64,000 nucleotides of DNA from Stigmatella aurantiaca DW4/3-1. Lineage in GTDB: Bacteria > Myxococcota > Myxococcia > Myxococcales > Myxococcaceae. A program made the position numbers and the translations under genes. The stretch covers positions 5,970,893-6,034,892 of the forward strand of contig NC_014623.1 in the NCBI RefSeq assembly GCF_000165485.1, read 5' to 3'. Shown piece by piece: positions 24,210 through 32,440 of the stretch. The notes beneath the pieces are model-generated. The model was not told the DNA's origin. It saw only the letters and a list, made by a program, of their open reading frames with translations, and ran no database searches. Positions within the stretch are counted from its first letter, which is position 1. Each line of letters opens with the position of its first letter.

Positions 24210-24698
24210 GCCCCTGCCTGGCGAAATGAATGTCGGACGTCCCCTTTACCTTGTTGCACATCCCTCGGGAGGTGCAGCCATGTTCGAAACCGGTGCGCAG
24301 GACGTTCAGTGGATGGGGAAGCGCAGTCCCAGCGATTCGCCCCGAGGCCCTTCCTCCCCTGGGTCATTGTCATTTCAGGTGGGTTCAGAGTCACCCAGCA
24401 CCGAGGGCCCCCTGCCCGAACATTTTGGCGGCCGGTGTTGTCTCCAAGCCAAAGCCGTGGCGTGCTCCTGCGCTTTTCTCTGGGTTTGCCCCAGCCATGG
24501 AGAACAGCATATCGGCACCCACGATTGACGCAGCCGGCCACCCGCGGCCAGGCGCTCCCACGCCTTCCTGGCTGTTCTTCAAATACGAGAATGACTTGAA
24601 CAAAGGTTTATTTGGATGAAAATCAGAATCACCGTTGTGGGGGGTTAAACCATTTTGTTTGAGCCGACAGCCCCCTCCTTCCGTGCCTCGGGAGCTCC
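24210..24698. other. Gene-free intergenic region with AT-rich segment
   Basis: A 489-bp gap between divergent genes. Short open frames on both strands lack any protein-like pattern and I do not call them. The last 130 bp or so (from about 24570) are strikingly AT-rich for this genome and end in GGGAG just before the aminotransferase ATG. A poor promoter candidate is TTGAAC at 24596, with AAAATC 17 bases later. This is the natural place for the operon promoter. Confidence 0.5.
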
Positions 24699-25760
24699 AT
24701 GAAGCCCGTTCTTCTTCGCTCGCTGGAAGTCCCTTCGCCGCTGGAGCTTGACTCGAACGAGAATCCGCTGGGCCCCTCGCGCCGCGCCAGCAAAGCCATT
24801 CAGGAAGCCCTCTCGCGCGTCAACCGCTATCCCGAGCGGGATTGCTTTGCCACCGAGGAGCGCCTCGCGCGCCTGCACAAGCTCTCCGCCTCGCACGTGG
24901 CCCTGGGGCCTGGCTCCTTTGGCGTGCTGCGGTTGCTGATGGAAGCGTGCATGCCGGCCGGCAGCGAGGCCATCCACGCCGAGCCCAGCTACCCCATGTA
25001 CCGGGTGTTGATTCACAAGGTGGGCGGCACCCCCGTCGCCGTGCCCCTCACCCCGGACCACCGCCATGATCTGGTGGCCATGGGCCACGCCATCGGGCCC
25101 GCCACGCGCCTGGTCATCATTTGCAATCCCAACAACCCCACGGGGCGGATGGTGTCGAGCGAGGAGCTCGACGCCTTCATGGACCAGGTACCGCCCCACG
25201 TCATGGTCGTCATCGACGAGGCCTACTACGAGTATGCCGAGGGGCCCGAGCTGCCCAACGCCATCGACTGGATCCGCAAGGGGCACAACCTGGTGGTGCT
25301 GCGCACCTTCTCGAAGGTGCACGGGCTGGCGGGCCTGCGCATCGGCTATGGCGTGGCGCAACCCCAAGTGGCGGCCATGCTCCGCCAGATGCGGGGCCCC
25401 TTCGCGGTCACCTCCCTGGCGCAGGTGGCCGCCCAGGCGGCGCTCGACGACCGGACGCACGTGGCCGCCGTGCGCGTGCTCAACGAGCAGGTCCGCTCGG
25501 AGCTGTGCTCCGCGCTCGATCGCGAGGGGCTGCACTACATCCCCTCGGTCACCAACTTCGTGATGATCCGCTGCGGGGGAGACGACGTGTCCCTGACGGA
25601 GCGGCTCTCGGAGGTGGGGGTCCGGGTCCGCCCGGGCACGGAGTATGGGATGCGGGGCTGGCTGCGCGTCACCGTGGGGACCTCCGAGCAGACGCAGCGC
25701 TTCGTCTCCGCCCTGCTGACCTGCCTGGACTGGTCCCTGGTGCGCGCGGCGTGTCCATGA
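24699..25760 (+). CDS. HisC-like PLP aminotransferase
   Basis: A 353-residue class I/II aminotransferase of the histidinol-phosphate aminotransferase branch. It has LDSNENPLGPS near the start, NPNNPTG (143-149), DEAYYEY, the PLP lysine in TFSKVHGLAGLRIGY (K206) and a C-terminal arginine in GWLRVTVGT. No histidine-biosynthesis gene is nearby; it opens an operon with 2-oxoacid dehydrogenase E1 and leucine-type chain-elongation genes. The likely role is amination of the elongated 2-oxo acid, or supply of the starting oxo acid by the reverse reaction. Substrate specificity cannot be read off. Confidence 0.85.
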   Translation: MKPVLLRSLEVPSPLELDSNENPLGPSRRASKAIQEALSRVNRYPERDCFATEERLARLHKLSASHVALGPGSFGVLRLLMEACMPAGSEAIHAEPSYPMYRVLIHKVGGTPVAVPLTPDHRHDLVAMGHAIGPATRLVIICNPNNPTGRMVSSEELDAFMDQVPPHVMVVIDEAYYEYAEGPELPNAIDWIRKGHNLVVLRTFSKVHGLAGLRIGYGVAQPQVAAMLRQMRGPFAVTSLAQVAAQAALDDRTHVAAVRVLNEQVRSELCSALDREGLHYIPSVTNFVMIRCGGDDVSLTERLSEVGVRVRPGTEYGMRGWLRVTVGTSEQTQRFVSALLTCLDWSLVRAACP

Positions 25761-25854
25761 CTGAACGGCAGGGCCGGCCCAGGGGACTCTGTCCTTTCGC
25801 CGCGAAGTAGATTGGCGGGGCTGCCCTCTCCTCCTCGCGCTTCAGCTCCCTTCG

Positions 25855-26835
25855 ATGCCCCTCTTGAGCCTCGTCCAGGCGGTGAACGATGCGCTCAGGC
25901 TGGAGATGCGGCGCGACCCGGACCTCGTCGTGCTGGGGGAAGACGTGGGCCGGCTGGGCGGGGTCTTCCGCGCCACCTCCGGCCTCCAGGAGGAGTTTGG
26001 CCCGGAGCGGGTCGTCGACACGCCCCTGTCCGAGGGCGGCATCCTCGGCGCCGCGATCGGCATGGCGCTCTACGGGCTCAAGCCGGTGCCGGAGATTCAG
26101 TTCGCCGACTTCCTCTTCCCCGCCATGGACCAACTCGTGAACGAGCTGGCCAAGCTGCGCTACCGCTCGGGGGGACAGTACACGGCGCCCATGGTCGTCC
26201 GGGCCCCCTATGGCGGCGGCGTGAAGGGCGGGCTCTACCACTCCCAGAGCCCCGAGGCGCTCTTCATCCACACCGCGGGCTTGAAGGTCGTCGTGCCCTC
26301 CAGCCCGTATGATGCCAAGGGGCTGCTGCTCGCCGCGCTCCGGCAACCGGATCCCATCCTCTTCTTCGAGCCCAAGCGCCTTTACCGCAGCCATCGGCAG
26401 GAGGTGCCCGAGGAGGACTACACCCTGGAGCTTGGCCGCGCCCAGGTGGTCCGCTCCGGGCAGGCGCTCACCGTCATCGCCTGGGGCGCCATGCTCCACG
26501 AGGCGATGACGGCGGCCGAGCAGGCCCAGGCCCTGGGCATTGGCTGCGAGCTCATCGATCTCAGGACGCTCTGGCCGCTCGACATCGCGTGCATCGAGGA
26601 GAGCGTGCGCAAGACAGGCCGGGCCCTCATCGTGCACGAGGCGCCGAGGACGTGCGGCCTGGGCGCGGAGCTGGCGGCGCTGATCCAGGAGCGCTGCTTC
26701 CTGTCCTTGGAAGCGCCGGTGAAGCGCGTCACCGGCTGGGACACGCCCTTTCCCTACGCCCTGGAGAAGGACTACCTGCCCCTGGCCCCCCGCATCCTTC
26801 ACGGCATCCAGGAGACGGTGGCCTTCCAGGCCTGA
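25855..26835 (+). CDS. 2-oxoacid dehydrogenase E1 component, beta subunit (first pair)
   Basis: A 326-residue E1 beta protein with the conserved VLGEDVGRLGGVF (about 24-36), EIQFADFLFPAMDQ and VKRVTGWDTPFPY segments. These build the thiamine-diphosphate site at the alpha/beta interface and the lipoyl-E2 contact face. Together with the next gene it forms a complete E1; no E2 or E3 gene is in the window, so it must borrow them or use another acceptor. The most similar functional group by feel is branched-chain 2-oxoacid dehydrogenase. Beta before alpha is the reverse of the usual order. It lies 94 bp after the aminotransferase, and the ATG at 25855 lacks a clear Shine-Dalgarno. Confidence 0.88.
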   Translation: MPLLSLVQAVNDALRLEMRRDPDLVVLGEDVGRLGGVFRATSGLQEEFGPERVVDTPLSEGGILGAAIGMALYGLKPVPEIQFADFLFPAMDQLVNELAKLRYRSGGQYTAPMVVRAPYGGGVKGGLYHSQSPEALFIHTAGLKVVVPSSPYDAKGLLLAALRQPDPILFFEPKRLYRSHRQEVPEEDYTLELGRAQVVRSGQALTVIAWGAMLHEAMTAAEQAQALGIGCELIDLRTLWPLDIACIEESVRKTGRALIVHEAPRTCGLGAELAALIQERCFLSLEAPVKRVTGWDTPFPYALEKDYLPLAPRILHGIQETVAFQA

Positions 26836-26874
26836 CGTCTCGCGCCCCTGGCCCGCCCCGTCCCCGGAGAACCC

Positions 26875-27918
26875 ATGGCGACCTTCGAGCCCAGCGAACT
26901 CACGGAAGCCCAGCTCGTCGCGGTGTACCGAGCCATGCTCCAGAGCCGGTTGATGGACGAGCGCATGGTGTCCTTGCAGCGGCAGGGCCGGGTCGGCTTC
27001 TACGGCACGGGCATGGGACAAGAGGCCACGTGCATCGCCAGCGCCTTCGCGCTGCGCCCCACGGACTGGCTCTTTCCGGGCCTCCGGGAGAACGCGGCCA
27101 TGCTGCTGCGCGGCTACCCGCTGGTGCCCTACCTCGCGCAGCTGTTCGGCAACTCCGGTGACGAGGCCAAGGGCCGGCAGATGCCCGCCCACCAGTTCTC
27201 GCGCCGCGTGAACCAGGTGAGCTGGTCCTCCTGCATTGGCACGCAATTGCCCCAGGCCGTGGGGGCGGCCTGGGCGGCCCGCCGCAAGGGGCACGACACG
27301 GTGGTGCTGGCCTGCCTGGGAGATGGGGCCACCTCCACGGGAGACTTCCACGCCGCGATGAACTTCGCCGGCGTGCTCCAGGCCCCGGCCGTCTTCCTCT
27401 GCCAGAACAACCACTGGTCCATCTCCCTGCACATCTCCCAGCAGACGAAAAGCGAGACGCTGGCCCTCAAGGCCTCCGCCTATGGCTTTCCGGGGGTCCG
27501 GGTGGACGGCAACGACGCGGAGGCGGTGTATGCCGCCACGTCCTCGGCGGTGGCGCGCGCCCGGGCTGGCGCGGGCCCCTCGTTCATCGAGGCGGTCACC
27601 TACCGGGTGGGCCCCCACTCGTCGTCGGACGATCCCACGCTCTACCAGGATGCGCGCGAGGTGGAGGCCTGGCGGGCCAAGGACCCCCTCGAACGGCTTC
27701 GCGCACGCCTCATCGAGCGGGCGGCGTGGGACCTGGCCCGGGACGAGGCCCTGCGCGCGGAACTGCTCGCGGCGCTCCACGCGGCCATTCTGGAGGCAGA
27801 GGCCTTGCCTCCGGTGCCGCCGGAGTCGCTCTTCGATGACGTCTACGCGGACGAGCCCTGGCACCTCGCCGAGCAGCGGCGGGAGTTCGTGCGCGCCACG
27901 CAGGGCACGAAGGACTGA
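26875..27918 (+). CDS. 2-oxoacid dehydrogenase E1 component, alpha subunit (first pair)
   Basis: A 347-residue E1 alpha with the thiamine-diphosphate motif GDGATSTGDFHAAMNFA ending in NNHW, and the phosphorylation-loop-like YRVGPHSSSDDP typical of branched-chain E1 alpha. With E1 beta it would decarboxylate a 2-oxo acid and pass the acyl group to lipoyl-E2 to give acyl-CoA. It lies 39 bp after the beta gene and 16 bp before the isomerase gene, inside one operon. This points to oxidative decarboxylation, or an acyloin-type use, of the oxo acid made by the elongation enzymes. Confidence 0.9.
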   Translation: MATFEPSELTEAQLVAVYRAMLQSRLMDERMVSLQRQGRVGFYGTGMGQEATCIASAFALRPTDWLFPGLRENAAMLLRGYPLVPYLAQLFGNSGDEAKGRQMPAHQFSRRVNQVSWSSCIGTQLPQAVGAAWAARRKGHDTVVLACLGDGATSTGDFHAAMNFAGVLQAPAVFLCQNNHWSISLHISQQTKSETLALKASAYGFPGVRVDGNDAEAVYAATSSAVARARAGAGPSFIEAVTYRVGPHSSSDDPTLYQDAREVEAWRAKDPLERLRARLIERAAWDLARDEALRAELLAALHAAILEAEALPPVPPESLFDDVYADEPWHLAEQRREFVRATQGTKD

Positions 27919-27934
27919 ACGATCAGGACACGCC

Positions 27935-29911
27935 ATGGCCCTCCCTCCCAAGCCGATGACCCTCACCCAGAAGATCCTCGCGCACCATGCGCGGGGACTG
28001 TCACGGCCCTGGGTGCAGGCGGGCGACATCCTCCAACTCCGCGTCGACTGGACGCTGGCCAGCGAGCTGGCCTGGAACGGCATGGAGCGGACCTACCAGC
28101 GGCTGGGACGCCCCGGGGTGCACAACCCGGAGCGCTTCTTCCTGGCGGTGGACCACACGGTGGATGAGGTGACGCTGCGCACGGATGCCAAGGCCCAGCA
28201 CCTCACCCAGCAGGCCCGCGCGTTCGCCCAGGAGGCACGGCTGCGGCACTTCCAGGACGCCAACGTCACCATCCTGCACACGAAGTTCTACCGGGAGCTG
28301 GTTCAGCCAGGCCAGGTGGTGCTCGGCGCGGATTCCCACACCTCCTCGCACGGCGGCCTGGGCGCATTCGCCATCGGCCTGGGCGGCGCGGACGTCACCG
28401 CGGCCCTGGTGCTGGGCCAATCGTGGCTCGAAGTCCCCGAAGCCATCGCCGTCGAATACCAGGGCGAGCCGCCCTTCGGCATCGGGGGCAAGGACATCAT
28501 CCTCAAGACGCTGGGGACGCTGGGCCGCAACACCGTGGCCCTGGAGCGCAGCGTGGAGTACCGCGGCCCCGCGGTGCGCGGGTTCTCCACGGACATGCGT
28601 TTCACCATCGCCAACATGACGGCGGAGTTCGGAGGGCTCAACGGCATCTTCGAGGCGGACGAGGCCGCCGCCCGCTGGCTCTCCCGCCGGAGCAGCGACA
28701 AGGACGAGGCGCTCTACTTCCAGGCGGACCCCGATGCGCCCTACGTGGCGCGCCATCCGATTGACCTCCGCCGGATGGGGCCGCTGCTGGCCCGGCCCTT
28801 CTCTCCGGACAACGTGATGGAGGTCTCCGAGGCGGCGGGCATGGCGCTGGACGGGTGCTTCATCGGCGCCTGCACCACCTCGGAGGAAGAACTGGTCCTG
28901 GCCGCGCTCGTCCTCGAACAGGCCCTCCAGGGCCGCGCCCCCCTGCCCCCCTCCCCCCAGAAGCTGGTGGTGCCCGGAGACCTCTCCATCGCCGCCCACC
29001 TGCGCCAGGCAGGGTTGTGGACGCTCTATGAGCGGGCGGGCTTCCGCATCGGCGCGCCCGGCTGCTCCATGTGCCTGGGCGTTGCCTCCGAGAAAGCGCG
29101 GCCCGGCGAGGTGTGGCTGTCCTCACAGAACCGCAACTACGAGAACCGGATGGGGCCCGGCTCGCTGGCCTGGCTGGCCTCGGCGGCCACGGTGGCGGCC
29201 TCCTCCCTGCCGATGGCGGTCACCGATCCCCGCCCCTTTCTGGCGCGCGTCGATCAAGACAGGTTCCTCCGCATCCTGGGACGCCCGAGCCGCACCCATG
29301 CCCTGACACTGCGCGCCTTCGAGCCCAAGGTGGCCGTAGACGCCTCCGCCAAGGCCCCAGCGCCCTTGCCCTTCCAGGCGGGGACCCGGCTGCGGGGCCG
29401 GGTGCAACGCTTTGGCGATCACGTGGACACCGACGCCATCATCCCCGGCGAGTTCTGCCACCTCATGGACATGGAAGAGATTGGCCGCCATGCCTTCCAC
29501 CATGTCCGGCCCGAGTTCTACGCGCGGGCCCAGGCCGGGCAGACCCTGGTGGTGGCCGGAGAGGGCTGGGGCTCGGGCAGCTCGCGCGAGCACGCGGTGT
29601 GGGCGCTCCAGGGCGCGGGAATTCAAGCCGTCATCGCGCGCAGCTATGGCTTCATCCACAAGCGCAACCTCGTCAACGAGGGGCTCCCGTACCTCGTGGT
29701 GAGCGCGCCCGCGTTCCACGCGCTCGTGGCGGAAGACGACGCGCTGGAGGTGGATCTCGCGGCCGGCACCGTGCGCCACCTGGCCTCGGGGCAAACCTTC
29801 GAGGCGGAGCGGCCCAGCGCCATCGTGCAAGCGCTCCACCACGAGGGCGGCCTCACCGCGGCCATCCAGCGGCACGGTCCCCAGGTCTTCGAAGTCCTGA
29901 GCGCGAAGTGA
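27935..29911 (+). CDS. Fused LeuC-LeuD-type aconitase-family isomerase
   Basis: 658 residues that join the large (LeuC-like, about 1-460) and small (LeuD-like, about 475-658) subunits of isopropylmalate/homoaconitate isomerase. The [4Fe-4S] ligands appear in FIGACTT (C313) and GAPGCSMCLG (C377, C380). The large subunit also has GADSHTSSHGGLGA; the swivel domain has DHVDTDAIIPGEF and GSGSSREHA. It should move a hydroxyl from C2 to C3 of an alkylmalate. Natural fusions of this kind are known in pathways such as homophenylalanine (HphCD). The ATG at 27935 begins the recognisable part. The genes on both sides are pathway neighbours. Confidence 0.88.
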   Translation: MALPPKPMTLTQKILAHHARGLSRPWVQAGDILQLRVDWTLASELAWNGMERTYQRLGRPGVHNPERFFLAVDHTVDEVTLRTDAKAQHLTQQARAFAQEARLRHFQDANVTILHTKFYRELVQPGQVVLGADSHTSSHGGLGAFAIGLGGADVTAALVLGQSWLEVPEAIAVEYQGEPPFGIGGKDIILKTLGTLGRNTVALERSVEYRGPAVRGFSTDMRFTIANMTAEFGGLNGIFEADEAAARWLSRRSSDKDEALYFQADPDAPYVARHPIDLRRMGPLLARPFSPDNVMEVSEAAGMALDGCFIGACTTSEEELVLAALVLEQALQGRAPLPPSPQKLVVPGDLSIAAHLRQAGLWTLYERAGFRIGAPGCSMCLGVASEKARPGEVWLSSQNRNYENRMGPGSLAWLASAATVAASSLPMAVTDPRPFLARVDQDRFLRILGRPSRTHALTLRAFEPKVAVDASAKAPAPLPFQAGTRLRGRVQRFGDHVDTDAIIPGEFCHLMDMEEIGRHAFHHVRPEFYARAQAGQTLVVAGEGWGSGSSREHAVWALQGAGIQAVIARSYGFIHKRNLVNEGLPYLVVSAPAFHALVAEDDALEVDLAAGTVRHLASGQTFEAERPSAIVQALHHEGGLTAAIQRHGPQVFEVLSAK

Positions 29912-29935
29912 CGGCGTGGTTCGAGCGGAGGCACC

Positions 29936-31246
29936 ATGAGCGGAGTCACTCCCTTTCCAAGCCCGAGGACACCGGACAGCCGGGACGAGGGCCCCTCTCC
30001 CGCGCCGCCAGAGTCCCTCATCTATGACTGGAACCAGGCGGAGACGATCCCCCGCCCCCCGCAACCCTTCGAGCTGATCGACGAGACGCTGCGCGATGGC
30101 ATCCAATCCCCCTCCGCGACGAACCCCTGCCTCGAGGACAAGCTGGAGTTGATCGAGCTGATACAGGCCATCGGGGTGGACGCGGTGAACCTCGGCATGC
30201 CCTGCTCCAGCCCCCGCGCCCTGGCGGATGTGGTGGCGATGAGCCGCCACATCCAGGCGCGGCGCCTGACCATCACCCCCGCCGTGGCGGCGCGAACGGT
30301 GCTCGGCGATGTCGAGAAGGTCATCGACGCGGTCCAGCAGGGCGGCATGCCGCTGAGGCTCTATGTCTTCATCGGCGCTTCATCGCTCCGGCAATGGGCC
30401 GAGGGGTGGAGCCTGGACTTCCTGGCCAACGCCTCCGCCAGCACCATCGGCTTCGCCGTGCGCGAGGGGCTCGACGTCGCCTTCGTCACGGAGGACACGA
30501 GCCGCGCCTCCCCCGAGATCCTCGACCGGCTCTTCCGCACGGCCCTGGGCCAGGGCGCACGCCACCTCGTGCTCTGCGACACCGTGGGGCACGCCACCCC
30601 CGCGGGCGCCCGGGCCCTGGTGCGGTGGACCCGCCAGCTCATCGCCAGCACGGGCACACCGGGCAAGGTGGAGTGGCACGGCCACAACGACCGGGGGCTG
30701 AGCCTGGAAAACGCCCTGGCCGCCCTGAGCGCGGGGGCCGACCGCATTCAAGCCTGCGGCCTTGGCGTGGGCGAGCGCGTGGGCAACACCGCCATGGATG
30801 TGCTGCTGCTCAACCTCAAGCTGCTGGGCTGGTACGCGCACGATCTGTCCCGGCTGGCCGACTACACGCGCAAGGTCTCCGAGGCCCTGCGCATCCCCAT
30901 CCCCTTCAACCATCCCCTCTCCGGCGAGGATGCCTTCCGCACCGGCACGGGCGTCCATGCCTCCGCCCTCATCAAGGCCCTGGGGCGGGGCGGCGACCGG
31001 CTCGCGGACCACCTCTATTCCAGCGTCCCCGCCCGGGAGTTCGGCCGTGAGCAGCGAATCGAAGTGGGCTTCATGAGCGGGCTGAGCAACGTGCGCTTCT
31101 GGCTCGAATCCCGGGGGCTGCCCTCGGACGAAACGCTCTGCCAGGAAGTGCTCTGCTGGGCCAAGGAGCGCGACCGCCTGCCCCGGGAAGAGGAGATCCT
31201 CCAGCAGGTAGAGGCCCACCGCCGCCGGAGGCAGCCCCCCGGGTAG
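29936..31246 (+). CDS. Alkylmalate (isopropylmalate/homocitrate) synthase-like enzyme without regulatory domain
   Basis: A 436-residue DRE-TIM metallolyase: ELIDETLRDGIQSP (metal aspartate and substrate arginine, about 46-59), the HGHND metal site, and GVGERVGNTAMD. It should condense acetyl-CoA with a 2-oxo acid. The first 40 or so residues form a Pro-rich tail. After the catalytic domain and a short helical segment the protein ends, so the C-terminal leucine-binding regulatory domain of ordinary LeuA (about 510-570 residues) is missing and feedback by leucine is not expected. It is the last gene of the operon; its stop is 2 bp from the convergent dehydrogenase stop. Confidence 0.85.
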   Translation: MSGVTPFPSPRTPDSRDEGPSPAPPESLIYDWNQAETIPRPPQPFELIDETLRDGIQSPSATNPCLEDKLELIELIQAIGVDAVNLGMPCSSPRALADVVAMSRHIQARRLTITPAVAARTVLGDVEKVIDAVQQGGMPLRLYVFIGASSLRQWAEGWSLDFLANASASTIGFAVREGLDVAFVTEDTSRASPEILDRLFRTALGQGARHLVLCDTVGHATPAGARALVRWTRQLIASTGTPGKVEWHGHNDRGLSLENALAALSAGADRIQACGLGVGERVGNTAMDVLLLNLKLLGWYAHDLSRLADYTRKVSEALRIPIPFNHPLSGEDAFRTGTGVHASALIKALGRGGDRLADHLYSSVPAREFGREQRIEVGFMSGLSNVRFWLESRGLPSDETLCQEVLCWAKERDRLPREEEILQQVEAHRRRRQPPG

Positions 31247-31248
31247 CC

Positions 31249-32304
31249 TTACCCGGGGGCCTCCAGGTGCCCGAGCACCGCCTCCGTCACCTCGGTGGTG
31301 GAGAGCGAGCCGCCGAGATCCGGCGTCACCTGCCCCTGGAGGATCGCCCGCGCGACGGCCCGTTCCAACCGGGCCGCCTGCGCCCCGTGGCCCAACTCCT
31401 CCAGCATCAGCCCAGCCGTCAGGAACATGGCCATGGGGTTCACCCGCCCCTGGCCCACGAGATCCGGCGCGGAGCCGTGCACCGGCTCGAAAAGCGGCGT
31501 GGAGTCTGGGTTGAGGTTGGCCGAGGCGCCAAGCCCCAACCCGCCCACCAGGGCGGCCCCCAGATCCGTGAGGATGTCCCCGAAGAGGTTGGTGGTGACG
31601 ATGACCTCGAAGGACTCCGGCCGCTGCACGAGTTGGAGCGCCAGGTTGTCCACATAGAGGTGGCGGGCTTCGAGCTCCGGGTACTCCGCGGCCACCTCCT
31701 GGAAGACGCGCCGCCAGAGCTGGTGGGCGGGGATGGCATTGGACTTGTCCCCCAAAGCCACGCGCCGCTTCCCCTTGCGGCGGGCCCACGCGAAGGCCGC
31801 GCGAACCAAGCGCTCCACCCCCTTGCGCGTATTCACCTCGGTGGAGATGGCCACTTCGTCTCCGGTTTGTGACTTCAGGAACCCCCCGATGCCGTTGTAT
31901 TGACCTTCCGTATTTTCCCGGAACACCACGAAATCAATCTGCTCCGCGTGCTTCCCCTTCAGGGGACAAAGTGACTCCGCGTAGAGGCGGCAGGGGCGGA
32001 AGTTGATGTAGAGATCCAACCCGAAGCGCAGGCCCAGCAGCAGTTCCCGCGCATGGGCCCCATCGGGGATGCGTGCATCCCCGACCGCACCCAACAGAAT
32101 GGCGTCATAATCCTCGCGAAATGTTTCAAGCTGACCGGCTGGCAACGCCACGCCCGTTTTCAGGTAACGCTCAGCCCCGAAATCGAATGAATCGAACACC
32201 AGCCCCAGCCCCACCGAGACATTCATGGTCTGAAGCAGGCGCAGCGTCGGCCCCATCACCTCGGCGCCCACGCCATCTCCCGGAATCACCGCGATGCGTG
32301 TCAT
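31249..32304 (-). CDS. Isopropylmalate/homoisocitrate/tartrate dehydrogenase-like enzyme (LeuB type)
   Basis: A 351-residue beta-decarboxylating dehydrogenase. It begins RIAVIPGDGVGAEV, has LRFGLDLYINFRPCRLY (substrate arginines), the lysine region ALGDKSNAI, YVDNLALQLV and the metal-binding NLFGDILTDLGA. The substrate-selecting helix reads RELLLGLRFGLD and does not match ordinary LeuB, so a non-leucine substrate is plausible. It completes the elongation set with the convergent operon and supplies the oxidative decarboxylation step. It is transcribed away from the methyltransferase; GGAGGAGA precedes the ATG at good spacing. Confidence 0.85.
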   Translation of the reverse strand: MTRIAVIPGDGVGAEVMGPTLRLLQTMNVSVGLGLVFDSFDFGAERYLKTGVALPAGQLETFREDYDAILLGAVGDARIPDGAHARELLLGLRFGLDLYINFRPCRLYAESLCPLKGKHAEQIDFVVFRENTEGQYNGIGGFLKSQTGDEVAISTEVNTRKGVERLVRAAFAWARRKGKRRVALGDKSNAIPAHQLWRRVFQEVAAEYPELEARHLYVDNLALQLVQRPESFEVIVTTNLFGDILTDLGAALVGGLGLGASANLNPDSTPLFEPVHGSAPDLVGQGRVNPMAMFLTAGLMLEELGHGAQAARLERAVARAILQGQVTPDLGGSLSTTEVTEAVLGHLEAPG

Positions 32305-32363
32305 TCTGGATCTCTCCTCCTCAAGTCATTCCAGCATCCAAGGCCGCGGGCGCTGTCGCAGCC

Positions 32364-32393
32364 TTTTCAGCCTCCTTTTCATTGGCTTATACT
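32364..32393 (+). promoter_or_regulatory. Candidate promoter of the methyltransferase gene
   Basis: TTTTCA (32364-32369) and TATACT (32388-32393) are 18 bases apart in an AT-rich patch of the divergent gap, followed by a leader of about 40 bases and AGGA before the ATG. The -10 is good and the -35 weak. Confidence 0.4.
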
Positions 32394-32440
32394 TTTCTTG
32401 CAACAATTGACGGCGGCCCTCGTCGAGTCAGGAATCCAGC

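Noticed and set aside
24230-24619. Possible 129-codon plus-strand gene in the intergenic gap
   Set aside because: No protein-like periodicity, no ribosome-binding site and no familiar motif; the region changes composition midway.
24699-25760. Histidine-biosynthesis hisC
   Set aside because: Motifs fit the branch but no other his gene is present; context points to the elongation pathway, so no symbol was given.
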